DNA of 64,000 bases, taken from assembly GCA_020205615.1 (NCBI GenBank), contig CM035170.1:9170311-9234310 (forward strand), read 5' to 3'. Under the pieces are notes generated by a model that had not been told where the DNA came from, ran no database searches, and worked only from the letters and a program-made list of their open reading frames with translations. Every line of letters starts with the position of its first letter. The stretch's first letter is position 1. The position numbers and the translations under genes are program-made. This stretch comes from Panax quinquefolius (lineage: Eukaryota > Streptophyta > Magnoliopsida > Apiales > Araliaceae). Shown one piece after another: positions 23,281 to 35,331 of this stretch.

Positions 23281-25668
23281 GTAGACACCCATTATATTGC
23301 ACCAAAATCTGTGGAGCCGCCCTCTTGATCATCCTCCTGTCCTGAATAGCTTCCGGTTCCATTCGAATTTTCCCTTCAACACCAAATGGTGGAAGACTAG
23401 GCAAGGCTGTAGTTGTTTCTCCCAGTTTCTTCATTAGCAATGACATGACACATGGAAAAGCAGGTGGCAAATCCAGCTTATTATATTATAAGCAACCTTC
23501 CCAACTCAATCAAGTATCTTGAAAGGCCCATAAAATCTAGGAGCTAACTTTATAGATTTCTTTAGCGCCAATGAAGACTGTCTATAAGGCTGCAATCTTA
23601 GATACACCCAATCACTTACTGAAAATTCCCTCTCAGTTCTAAGCGAATCAGCATATTGCTTCATCCTATGCTGAGTAACCTCCAAATTCGATCTCTTTGA
23701 GAAGCTTAAGCAACCCATCATGCTGTTTGAGAAAGTCATCTACTGCTGCCACCTTAACATTGAGACCATGATAAGTAGGAATTGGTGTTGGTACATACCC
23801 ATACAAAGCTTGAAAAGGGGTCATCTTTATAGCAGTGTGATAACAAGTATTATACCAAAACTCAGCGTAAGGTAACCACTTCTGCCAATTTCCTGGTTTG
23901 TGTCCCATCATACATCTAAGATATTGCTCCAGGCACTGCTTAAGTCTTTCACTTTGGCCATCATTCTAGGGATGGTAAGCTGAGCTGTAGCAAAGGGATG
24001 TTCCCAATAATAAGAACAATTCTTTCCAAAAATTGCTCAGGAACACCTTATCCCTATCCGAAACTATGTTTTCTGGGCACCACCCATACAACTTATAGAT
24101 ATGAGCTAGGAATGTTTGAGATATTACCTTAGCTATGAATGGATGTGAAATTGCTAAAAAATAACAGGACTTAGTCAACCTGTTTACCACCACCATTAGA
24201 CAGTCCTTACCTTCTGATTTTGGTAGCCCTTCCACAAAATCTATGGCTATACTTTTCCAGGCATGAGAAGGTATTTCTAAAGGCTGCAGCAAACCAGAAG
24301 TAGCAATGGATTCATTCTTTAATTATTTGTAGGCACACCTGGCACTGTTTAATGTAGTCCTTCACTTCTACCCCTAAATATGGCCAAAGGAAGAGTTGTT
24401 GTAGCCTTTTCAAAGTTACCCTTACACCTGAGTCCCCCCATTCCAGTGTCATGAACTTCTTTAATTAATTTCCCTCTCAAATCACCATGGGTTCCCACAT
24501 ATATAACACCATTGCATTTAAGCTCACCTTGGCTGTATTCATTATAATTATTGTCTCCCGGATTGATCAAAACACTGAGTTATCAGTTGTTGCACAACTG
24601 AATCTCCCTCATAACTGTTGCTCACATCCTGCATCTATAGTGGAATCACAGAAGTAATAGCAGCAAGGTGAGGACCCCCATTTACTATAGAAAAAATCAG
24701 TTGCTTGCATTCGTCTCTAAAATGAATGGCTTATCGAACTTAGGTAAAACGGGGACTGGGGTGGTGGATAAAGCTTTCTTGAGTTCCTCAAAAGCATGTT
24801 CAGTTGCTTCATTCCAATGGAACTTATCTTTTTATAGCAACACAATTAATGGTTTGCTAATAACCCCATAGCCTTTTTACAAACTTACGGTAATAACTAG
24901 AGAATCCCAAGAAGCTCTCAACTCCGTTACAGTAGTAGGCCTTGGCCATTTTAACACAGCATGTATCTTTGTTGAATCCACTGAAACTCATTCTCCAGTT
25001 ACAATATGCCCCAAGTATTCCACCTTGTTACTTCCAAAAGAACACTTAATCCGTTTGACATATAATTGTTATGCCCTTAAGATCTCAAAAACTTGCCTAG
25101 GATGGCCCAAGTGAGACTGCAAATCCAAACTCTAAACAAATATATCATCGAAAAACACCAAACAAATTTACTTAAAAAATCTGAAAATATGGTATTCATA
25201 AGCCCTTGAAATGTCATTGGAGTATTGGTCAAGCCAAATGGCATAACCAATAATTTATAGTGACCACTATGTGTTCTAAAAACTGTTTTTTGAATATCTC
25301 CTACACATTCTCACTTGCATATAAGCAGCCCTGAGATCGATTTTGGAGAAAAACTTGGCACCATGTAGCTCGTCTAATAACTCATCCACTACAGGAATTA
25401 GAAATTTATCTTTCAAAGTAATGTTATTAAAAGCCATATAATTTATGCAAAACCTCCAACTCCCATCCTTTTTCTTAACCAACAGAACAGGAGATGCAAA
25501 AGGGCTGGTATTGTGCTTGATAATTCCATTTTCTAGCATTTCCTTCACCATCTTCTCGATCTCATTTTTTGAACAAATGGATATCTATTTGGTCTAGCAT
25601 TCACCAGCTGAGACCCTTACAACTTTATATATTTTCTAGCATTTCCTTCATCATCTTCTCTATCTAAC
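23281..25668 (-). pseudogene. Element H pol: RT, RNase H, integrase and chromodomain start
   Basis: The RT starts near 25600 ([21 protein letters not shown]), then [56 protein letters not shown], and an active-site VFFDDI near 25160. RNase H remains are scattered across 25000-24650. The integrase core (24292-23666) has IDFVEGLPKSEGK, VVVNRLTKSCYF (usual Asp of VDRLTK changed to Asn), SDRDKVFLSNFW, SSAYHP and PYAEFWYNTCYHTA. The C-terminal part has APRFYGPFKILD and the chromodomain start RAAPQILVQYNG at 23281. Many frameshifts and stops show this is the oldest layer. No gag or protease seen. Confidence 0.85.
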
Positions 25669-25696
25669 TAATATCAATGTGAATTTGAGCCAAAAT

Positions 25697-25930
25697 TAAA
25701 GTGAGTTTTAATAATTATTTTAAGTGAATCCACATATCAATATGTTCTACTCTATGAGTAGATTAAATTAAGAATTTGGAAGCTCAAATCCATGGAGTAA
25801 TAATGAGATATTAAAGTGGGTTATAATAATTATTTTAAATGAATCCACATATCAATGTGTTCTACTCCATGAGAAGAATAAATTAAATATTTGGAAGCTC
25901 AAATCCATTGAGTAATGAATGAAATATTAA
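25697..25930. repeat. Two-copy tandem repeat, about 115 bp
   Basis: The copy starting near 25701 recurs near 25816. Shared blocks are GAATCCACATATCAAT and GGAAGCTCAAATCCAT. The copies differ at about one base in ten. Confidence 0.8.
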
Positions 25931-25987
25931 CTCTCAAAGATCAGCCTTGAAAATGATAAATAATAATAAATATATGTGAGAAACCAA

Positions 25988-26030
25988 GTCCCACATTGGT
26001 TAAGAACTAAAGATTTAATAGGTTTATATA
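25988..26030 (+). promoter_or_regulatory. snRNA-type USE and TATA pair without a recognised gene
   Basis: GTCCCACATTG (25988-25998) differs by one base from the plant snRNA upstream element RTCCCACATCG, and TTTATATA follows about 34 bp later, the spacing used by RNA polymerase II snRNA genes. No U1, U2, U4, U5 or U6 start sequence was seen downstream, so this may be a decayed copy or a transposon promoter. Confidence 0.35.
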
Positions 26031-26243
26031 CATGAAAGTTGTTTTTTGGTTTGGGCCCTAAGGGGCACCCCACTTTTGAGAAGGGAGATGACCTAGCCAA
26101 GACTTGGATCAAACTCACATGTGCGCCACCGTTGTTGATCAGCCTGGCTCGTGTGTTTGGGTCCTTGTATGTAATTTTTTGGACAAAATTCATTTAATTT
26201 TTTTAAAAAAATTTAATTTAAATTTTATTTTAGTTCTATTATC

Positions 26244-26526
26244 AAAATTGTGTCGTTTTGATAAATATTATTTATTATTATTATCAAAACTGTGTTGTTT
26301 TGAGAAGCGGTATCTGCTGAAAGGGTATCAGTCTAAACGGACGCCCTAAAACTACGTCGTTTTATCGCGCCTTTTCTGCTAAGCCTAAAATTACGTAGTT
26401 TTGGTTCCGCTAAGGCTAAAACTATGTCGTTTTATGTGTCCGAACGGATGCGCTTATTCTGGTACGCTTTAAAACTACGTCGTTTTGGATTAAAGGCGCC
26501 TATTCTGGTACGCTTTAAAACTACGT
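26244..26526. repeat. Seven interspersed AAAACTACGTCGTTTT-like motifs
   Basis: 16-bp near-palindromes at 26244, 26286, 26348, 26387, 26418, 26471 and (partial) 26517, each A4, a variable ACGT/GTGT core, and T4. Intervening sequence is partly repeated (TATTCTGGTACGCTTT twice). Confidence 0.75.
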
Positions 26527-27157
26527 TTAATTTGGATTCAGGACTAGTCACGAGCACTCCCACTGACAACAAGTCACCACATGATAAGATGAGAGAGCCT
26601 ATGTCAACCACCTATTAATCGTGACTTTTGTCGCTAAGGACTCGCATTTGGGCCAACTCGTCCTGCGAGCAGTCTGGTAGCAACCTCTACCATAGTTGTC
26701 ACGGCGGTAGCTAACCGCCAGGAGGCCTGGGCGATAAGGCGCCCATCATGGCATTCGTATGGCGATAAATTTTTCACTGTGTACAATTTATACATTATTT
26801 ATTTTTCTTTAAAAGTACATTGAACAATAAAATTTACATTAAAACTCAAAACATATGTATTAACAATAATATTTATTTTTTATATATAATCTTAAAATAA
26901 TGTTTATTTTTTATGAATAATAAATATAATAATTTAATAGAAATATCAAAATTATTAGTTAAATTATTATCGACTTAAATAATATTTAAGTTTTATGAAT
27001 AATAAATATAATATATTATAGTATAAGTAACAAATAAATATTATATGATACAAAATATTTAATATTAACTGCATATCATGAAACTAATAGTGATAGTACC
27101 AAAGCAAGTTTAGATATGCACATGCACATTTAGATGAATAAATAACGTTATTTTTAT

Positions 27158-27400
27158 CCTTCCACTCATCACCATAGTGGGACAGGTGTTGATGTACTAA
27201 ATGACCAACTATCCAACCCATTATCCTAAGTCTTAGATTATCATTCCACTCATCACCATAGTGGACAAGTGTTAATGTATTAAATGACCAATTATCCAAC
27301 CCATTATCCTAAGTCTTAGATTATCATTTCACTCATCATCATAGTGGACAGGTGTTATTGTATTAAATGACCAGCTATCCTATATTCTAAGTCTGTAAAC
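27158..27400. repeat. Three-copy tandem repeat, about 84 bp
   Basis: Units start near 27161, 27245 and 27328 with CCACTCATCACCATAGTGG or a close variant. CCACT...AGTGG inside each unit is a small inverted repeat. Confidence 0.85.
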
Positions 27401-27417
27401 TGTAACATATTATATAA

Positions 27418-28291
27418 TGTAAGACCCCAACTTTTATGAATAAAGATAAATTTTCTATAAATATCATTTTTAAATATTATGGAGTGAATTTGATATAATG
27501 TTATAGTTGTGGGTAATAATTATAAATTTTACAAAGTACGCAAGTTGTCATATAATATTCGGTTGGTCTAGGAATATTTGTTTTAACAGAAAATATTCGT
27601 ACGACGGCATAATCATTGGTGGACCCCATAACAGAATTATTGTCAGATTGAGAAAACGACAAAAATATCTTTTTATGAAAATAATGGCGGAAGTTTTACC
27701 GTTAACTATTGAAACACCCGGTGTTAAAAGTACAGTAATACGCGTGGTTGTATAGTAGCACACGGTATTGATTATTGATGCTTACGTGAGAAGTTACTCA
27801 GTTTTGTTCAATTATTGCTATAGTAATTTTTGCATAGTATCTCACGTTATTTGATTCAATTATTGTCGATATTTATGTATTATTAAATCAATAATTGAGA
27901 CGACAAAGTTATTCATATTATTATTTGCAATATTGACAATGTCTAGAAGTTCTGTCAAGGAGAGGTTTGATCACCTAATTGCGGCGTCGATAAGGAGAAA
28001 TTCTTATTGAAAGCCCCTCTTTCTCGGGAACGACACGGTTTGGTAAATATTACAATTATAATAATGATGATAAATGTTGTTAAAAATATTGAGGAATTTT
28101 ATGAAGTATTTGATGTAAATTTTGCTTATTTTATGGACCCTATTTACCCATTTTCAAAATAATCTAGAGAAAATTATTTAATATAATAAAGGTGGGGCCA
28201 CATGTGGGGCCCACGTGTGTTAAAAGAAAAGTGGGTGGAGAAGATTTAGAGTCACGAGAGTTATTGTTATTATATATATAAGGTACTTGGA

Positions 28292-28368
<77 letters not shown>

Positions 28369-29544
28369 TGAAAATGGGGATCACAGGAGTGTATCCCGTG
28401 AGTTTTCTCACATGTGATATATAATATAATATATATATATATATATATATTTTTATTTAAAGTTTTCGTTTTATTAGAATATTTTATTGCATAGTACAGC
28501 ATAGTAAAATCAAAATTTTTAAACGAAATCAGTTGATTCTTCGCCCGTGACTCCTTGTCTACTGTGCATTCAAATAGTATCCTTTCTATTCTCCTATAAA
28601 TAGGATGCTTAGTTAGAATTGAAAATCACACCAGAATCAGAGAATTCTACTTCTATAATATTGAGCGTATTTCTTTCGAGTTTTAGAAAGCTTTGAGTTT
28701 AGAAAATAGTAAAAGTTTTCTTCAAGAATATCCCCGCTATACCAATTGGAATACTCTTCTTTTCAAGGTAAGGGATGTTATTTTTGTTCAATATTCGCTT
28801 GAAATAATAATTTCTTCCATACTCTGTAGTATGTAAGTAATATTATTTCGTTTCAGATTTCGAATTCTATACTCGTTTTGTTAAAGTTTTGGCTTCTAAA
28901 TTCCATGAAATTAGTAGAATATCCTTGATATTTGCGTTTCATCCAGTATCTTTTCATGGAAATATTATTCTAAGCATTCTTGATAAGTTTCAACTTTTTC
29001 ATGCTGGAGTACTATTCATGGGATTACTATTCCCAAAGTACTATTCACCCGGGGTACTATTCATGATAAAAATTGATTTGTTTTCAGTCCAAATTTTTTT
29101 TTGTACAATATTATTCTTCAATTTTACTCCACAAAGCAATATCATGTTGACAATTTGGACGTTATTGATTTCTGGATAAATTAAATTATAAATATTTAAA
29201 AATTTATCATTGAACTTGTTTTATTGAATTCTTATACCATTGTCATCATCCTCATATTTATATTATGTTGAAAGTCATCTATGGCCTGTAGAGCATAGAT
29301 GGACTTGGTATGATTATGACCAGGGATTATTTGGTATAATCATGACCGTAATGTTACAAATGATGTGGTAAAAGTCCGCATGGTCCGTAGTGCATTGATG
29401 GAACAGTTGTTGGCATGATCATGACCATTAATGAAAACACGAATATCCTTGGCCCGTAGTGCATGGATAATTTGTGGTCGTGATACTAATGAATATTCTT
29501 GGCCGTAGTGCAGGGATGATGTGGATTATTTATTAAGCTGAGTC
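27418..29544 (+). repeat. Element B 5' LTR, first part
   Basis: Starts TGTAAGACCCCAACTTTTATG after TATAA. It contains the hairpin block (27987-28010), a (TA)n run, TATA box TATAAATAGG (28595-28604), and ACTATTCAC-type minisatellite copies near 29005-29065. It is collinear with D's LTR up to GCTGAGTC, where E begins. Confidence 0.88.
28293..28365. repeat. (TA)n microsatellite, longest in the window
   Basis: About 36 TA units inside the B LTR, upstream of its TATA box. Sister LTRs lack it. A second short run lies at 28429-28450. Confidence 0.95.
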
Positions 29545-32483
29545 TGTAACGACCCCAAAATTCATACAATTTAATTCTCGACTTCGGTCGTTAATAATAC
29601 AATCAACCTCTAATTTTACATCATTAAACGATAATACAACCATTGAAATTTGCGGAATAATTAAAAATTTTATACATTTCCTTCTTTATTGCCCTAAATC
29701 GCAACCTTTACATTACATCTCTTCGATTCAAATTTATATCGTGAATCGTTACAACAAAATAACTATACAAAGTCTTACATCATAAATAGGTATCCATATA
29801 TATTGGATAACTCAACTTACAATTCAACAACATGTTACATTCAAAATATTAAATACATTTCCCATAAAACATAAGCAATCTTCGTGAATATGGATCTCTA
29901 TAATTCACGTAGCACATATCCTTACCTTAAATCTTTAACCTGCAAAAGTGGTTATTTGCAAGGTTGAGCTCGACAGCCCATCAAAATCTAACAGTTTTCA
30001 TGCATCACATAGCACATAATAACATGCTCAACATATATCTCATAAATATCGGACTAACATAATATACATGCTACAATTCATATAACAATTATAAAGATTG
30101 AGTTCCTTACTCAATCAACATGCTTTAGTTAAACAACGTAGTCATAAATTGACTTTAACATTTCATATATTCAACATATATATAACACATCATGCTCTTT
30201 GCAATAAAGATTAAAAACAATCAAATTCACATAGCAAATAGAAACTGAAAGAGTTGCCTTTACCGGCGTTTTACTAACACGCTAATACTTCGCGTCCTTG
30301 CACAACCTACACTATATGTGAGATTGATAATAAACAAAATCAATACTCGATCTCTTGGTCAAATATATTCTAAGACCTTACTTTATCTTATTATCCTTTA
30401 TAATGTCTTTATAGACATCTAACTGTGTTTTATATACAACTCGGTTTTATTTTCATTTTCATCACCACACATGCTAGACTATCGCACTTGTAGTTTAATG
30501 TGCGTATATCACACCATTTTATTATACCACTTTGGTTTCAAAAATGCATATTCAACACATTGTTTACATGTTTAATTTTCCTTCAAAAATTAAAAATCGC
30601 CCTTTTCGATTTCTTTCCATTATTATTCTTGTATTATCATCTTTTCATACTCAGATGCACATAACATCCAATATTAGCCATTAGTTAGACACTTTGTATA
30701 CCAAAGTTTAGAAACACTATTATTTTTAGGCATTTTATCGAGCACGTTATATGCATACATTAACTTATCTCAACTCTTGATCTTAAATGGTTAATTATGC
30801 GTAGAATGTGATAACACATATCTATACTCATTACATATGTCAAAACATATTGTTAATCATTCAAATATATCATCACCCAAAATCTTAATTCAAACAGAAT
30901 TATAAAACTCATCTTCACAATTTCTTTAACAAAACGTTGTTTTCGTTTTTAACGTAACTCCTTCGTTACATTTCCTTCGCTACTCTAGCTAGTAAACTTC
31001 CATATCTACAACTTTGCAGTTTAAAATTTCTTCAGATTCAAAACACACGAATTTATATGAATTTTTCAAAGTCAGAAACCGTAATGTGATTTTGATTTTC
31101 CGGGTAGATTGTTTTCCTTCTTGGACCATCCTTACTAAAATGTAGAATCGCAAGAAATATACAAGGAGTTTTCATGTGATTCCACTTTCAGAATATAGAT
31201 TACTTCCATAGCTTCGATTTGATATAAGGCTCACTTTCTAACTCATTATACCCAAAGAGGTATGAATTTCACAAGATCTGTCCCACATTACTCAAAACCT
31301 ACGAATTTTGTTCTTCAAATTTTCTTTCCATTTCATTTTCTTTCTTGAATCCTCTTGTTTGATTCTTGATAATCCAAGATTAAACCAATACAAACAAGAT
31401 TAAGCATGATCTACTAGCCTAGAACATAAATCTACCCCAAAAAAATTAAAGATTAAACAAGGGTTTAGAAGTTACCTTCTTCAGCTTTTCTTCTTCTTCT
31501 AGCTCCTCTCAATTCCTCTATTTCTCTCTATCTCTCTCAATTTCTCTATTTCTCTACTTCTCTCTTCCACCAAGACTCTTGCTCTAAAAAACTCTAGGAT
31601 TTCTTCTTGTGTAACTCCTCATTTGGGTAATAGTTATGTTAATAATTAATATAATAGTAACCCCCACTAATAACATAAGGCTTATGTTACAAAACTCTTA
31701 CACGCATGACCAATATCACATTAAACCATCTTAGTAGCATAACCTCACTTTTTCATCATTAGTTAAGCAACATAATGGTTAGGCTATTCATTATATACTA
31801 TTATTACTTTACTATGACATATAACATATTTCTAATGTCACACTTAAATAATTTAAAGTTATTTTATTAGTAAAATCAATTAAACTTTAATAATAAAATG
31901 CACATCAATTATAAAATTATATATCAAATTATAACGCTTAATTAAATTAAGCCATAACAACCAACATCAAATATTTATTATTCAATAAATAAATCAACTA
32001 AAATATTTATCTAACTCAAATAAATATTTTAATTAATTATAAAATCACATTCGTTACAATAACTCCTTTATAGTATAGTTATTTGTCACACTTTATTTAA
32101 TTAAGTTTTCATAGTTAATTTAATTAATTCTAATAACAATTTATTAAATAATATAATAATTCATTTAATAATTATAAATTCTCTAACTTAATTATTAAAT
32201 TAAATTAGAATATTATCTCATAACAATTAATTTCCTTAACCCATTAATTATTTATTAAACAAATAATTAACCAAATCAAATCAAATCAAATTAAACAAAT
32301 ATTTATTCAACAACAAACAAATATTTATTCAACAATAAACACATTCATTAAATATTTATATAATTCAATAAATATTTATAATTTTAATTAAAATTCTGGA
32401 TTGTTACATTAATCACATCGCAATAAGAATTTTAACTATTAAATTCTTATTTTAATAACTTATGAAAAATTCGGGTTGTCACA
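29545..32483 (-). repeat. Element E 3' LTR
   Basis: 2939 bp; plus-strand reading starts TGTAACGACCCC and ends GGGTTGTCACA. Orientation is set by the polypurine tract on its right. It is a different LTR family from A-D. Minus-strand GA-rich leader sequence lies at about 31490-31580. Internal sequence is otherwise AT-rich with no gene. Confidence 0.8.
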
Positions 32484-32586
32484 TCCTTCCCTCCTTATAA
32501 AGATTTCGTCTTCAGAATCAACGAAACCTCCCTTACTCGGTTTTCACCAAATCTCTTTTAAAAAAATTATCGTTGAATATCTTCAA
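32484..32586 (-). pseudogene. Element E polypurine tract and 3' end of the internal region
   Basis: Minus-strand GAAGACGAAATC, TTTATAAGGAGGGAAGGA, then the LTR. The block corresponds to GAGGACAAAATTTCATAAGGTGGGGAGG in element A, so E is also a chromovirus-type element. F is inserted after 32586. Confidence 0.7.
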
Positions 32587-35331
32587 TGTGACGCCCCCAA
32601 AATAGGTCCATTCCATCCAACCCATTCTGAGTCTCCAAATACATGGTACAGAAACAACTACAACTTTATTAATACATTTGTCGTGCAAAATACGACAACA
32701 CATAAATAAACTGTGAGTTTAAATACAAATATTGTCTTCTGCATAATATCCACACTCAAATAAATCCTCATTATTGATACAAGATTTTTTACGAATAGTG
32801 AGGACTACTAAAAGCGACTATCTAGAACCATCACTCCACACCCCCGACTAGTTCCTACTATAATCTAAGCTACGAGAGAAAAAAACGGAACAAAAGGAAA
32901 GGGTGAGCTCAACTAGCCCAATAAAGAATGTTATGACTAAGATAATATAGAACAAATTATCATTAGTCTTCAACGAGGAAAAATCGATAGAATCAATGAG
33001 GCAACAAGTTTCGGATCAATATTAGCAATGAAATAATAATTCATAGAAGAGTTACGTAGAGAATGAAATCTACTATAATCTATGAATTTAACGATTCAAT
33101 CATCAATATTTTATCCTCAGTAACATCAATCAATATTCATCTCAAATCAAATATTCATCTTTGCACTACTGAGGCCAAAAGATATTCATCAATCGATCGG
33201 TCATGTTCATCTCAACACATGTTCATCTTTGCACTACGGGCCAAAGATATTCTTCAAATCATTCATCTTTGCACTACGGGCCAAAGATATTCGATAATAT
33301 CATCATTTAAGAGCGAGGATGATGAAAAATATTTTTAAAGAAACGAATCCAATTGAAACAAAATGACAAGGATTAAGGATTAAGGATTAGTACTTTGTTT
33401 TATCCACGTCCAAAATACCTCAAAAATAATCATAGGGTGTAAAATTCAAGAATGATCAAAACATGGATACAATCAAAGCTAGTATCCGAAATAAATATTT
33501 TAGATAAAAAGAAGAAATTTTATTTTTAATATTGAATAGTGCGTATATCGTGAATAGTCTTAGTATACATGAATAGTAACTCAGACACCTAAAGATAGAA
33601 ATTTCACAAAAAAATATCTTCACGCTTACATGAATAGTACTTTAAGTGAATAAGAACTCGTGAATAGTAACTCGTGAATAATAACTCATGAATAGTAACT
33701 CGTGAATAGTAACTCATGAATAGTAACCCCGAATAGCATGAAAAAATTCCAAATTTGATAAAAGTTTCAACCAATATTTCAAAGATAATGATATTGAAGA
33801 AATAATATCATTTGAGAAGAAAATAACATCCTTTACCTCGAAAGACAATACTTAGTTGAAACAGGATATAAGCTATGACTTGAACTTGCAACCAGATAGC
33901 AACACTCAAAGTATACTCACAAGAATACGCTCAAAATATCGAGAGAAATAGAGAGAAAACTTGGGTTTACGGTGTGATTTTCAATTCTAACCTAAGCTCC
34001 TATTTATAGGAAAATGCTTAGAACACCAAAAGTAGAAAATTGAATATAATATTAATATATTTTTCACATTTTCTTTAGCCCACCTTGAACAACTGATCTC
34101 AGCCATTTGAATCACATGTGAGGCCAACTTAGTTGCAAAAAACATTTTCTCAAAATAATTAACTAAAACTCCCAAAAATTAATTATTTGAACTTGAAACT
34201 TCAATAATTCATAATAAATAGTCCTTTTATCAGAAAATTCAAATCTCGCGATTTTTTATAGGAAATTCAATTCTCTACAACTTTGCGAGAATAAAGTTTT
34301 TCCGAATTCCAAATGAAATTGACCAAGAAATCTACAAGCAGGCGATTTTACAATTATAATCAAATTTCTATCGATAATTGTGTCCACCAACACACAAAAC
34401 ATGTGTTAAACATTTAATGCCACAAAATACTCTTCCTCCTCATATACTCATATATCCCACATTCATTGTAAAAATATCATCGTTAATATATTATTAAAAT
34501 AATATATTTAAATGAATTATTTTATCGAGAAAAAGATAAAATATTAATTTTCAACAATTGTCACATTAAAAATTTTCTCCATCTATATCCTCATAAAATC
34601 AATATTTTCCTCATCATATAAATTAATAATTAATTATTCACAAATAATATTACGGAATCAAGATCTTGTGACAACTGTGTTCCCAGGAAGAGGGGCTTTC
34701 GATAAGGATCTCTCACTTCTTGGCGCCAATTAGGTGACCAAACCTCTCCTTAGACGTAACTTTCTAGACATTGCCAATAATGTTTTCTAATAATATTATT
34801 CAGATAATATGAATTATTGCTCAGATAATAAAAAATTAACGTGTAATGACAATTATTGAAACAACAATAATATAAAATATCAACGCAACAATTATTGAAT
34901 CAATAAAATAAAATATTGAGCGATAATTCTTTGTAACAATTATTGAGTAGTGCCTTCTTACGTAAGAATCAATAATTGGTGCAATCTGCAGTGTCTTCTT
35001 GTTCAACAACGCGTATTAGTGTGTTTTAACCACCGGGTATTCCAACGATGATAAACTGTAATAACTTCTGTAGTTATTTATAAACAACTTATATTTGTCG
35101 TTTTCTTCATCCAATCGCTTTCAATTATGGGGCCCACAAAGAGGCTTATTTGCTGGCCGACATTGTATTCCGAATATTCCCAAGCGATAATGAATATTTT
35201 ATAACCACTTGCTTATTCAAATATTTATGTATTTTACCCATAACTATCCACATTAATCAAATCCACCCTTACTATTTCAAAATAATAAATAAAGGAAATT
35301 CCTTTTATTTAAAAATTTTTGAGGTCTTACA
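32587..35331 (-). repeat. Array F, LTR 1
   Basis: 2745 bp, TGTGACGCCCCC...GGTCTTACA. TATA box 33999-34008; four CAATWATTG sites at 34850, 34889, 34937 and 34970; GTGAATAGT minisatellite 33630-33735. Confidence 0.9.
33630..33735. repeat. GTGAATAGTAACTC minisatellite in LTR 1
   Basis: About seven 14-16-bp units with CGTGAATAGT/CATGAATAGT variants. Related arrays of different length lie at 9705-9775, 19055-19125, 39455-39545, 45270-45370, 29005-29065 and 59690-59935. All are on the transcribed side of the TATA box. Confidence 0.85.

Larger units (their letters stand above)
6430..25668 (-). mobile_element. Element H: old Ty3/gypsy chromovirus, outermost of the left nest
   Basis: Pol domains run on the minus strand from RT (about 25600) through RNase H and integrase to the chromodomain, which stops at 23281. 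The chromodomain motif MSTWEV and a short tail resume at 6683 and below. Everything between is the inserted copia element I. No LTR, gag or protease of H was recognised, so both ends are approximate. The RT and C-terminal style suggests a Reina-like chromovirus, but the lineage is not certain. Confidence 0.65.
25669..27417. other. Non-coding spacer between the two nests
   Basis: No coding region recognised. It holds a 115-bp duplication, an snRNA-promoter-like motif pair, an array of ACGT-core motifs and an 84-bp triplicate, listed separately, plus a GC-rich stretch at 26690-26765 (GGCGATAAGGCGCCC) of unknown origin. Confidence 0.6.

Noticed and set aside
26690..26765. GC-rich GGCGATAAGGCGCCC segment as a transposon end
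   Set aside because: Looks repeat-like, but no inverted partner or target duplication was found in the spacer.
27158..27400. CRISPR-like direct repeats
   Set aside because: Only three adjacent 84-bp units without spacers, in a plant genome; a simple tandem repeat.
28164..28502. Minus-strand frame in LTR B
   Set aside because: Mostly Tyr-Ile translation of a (TA)n run.
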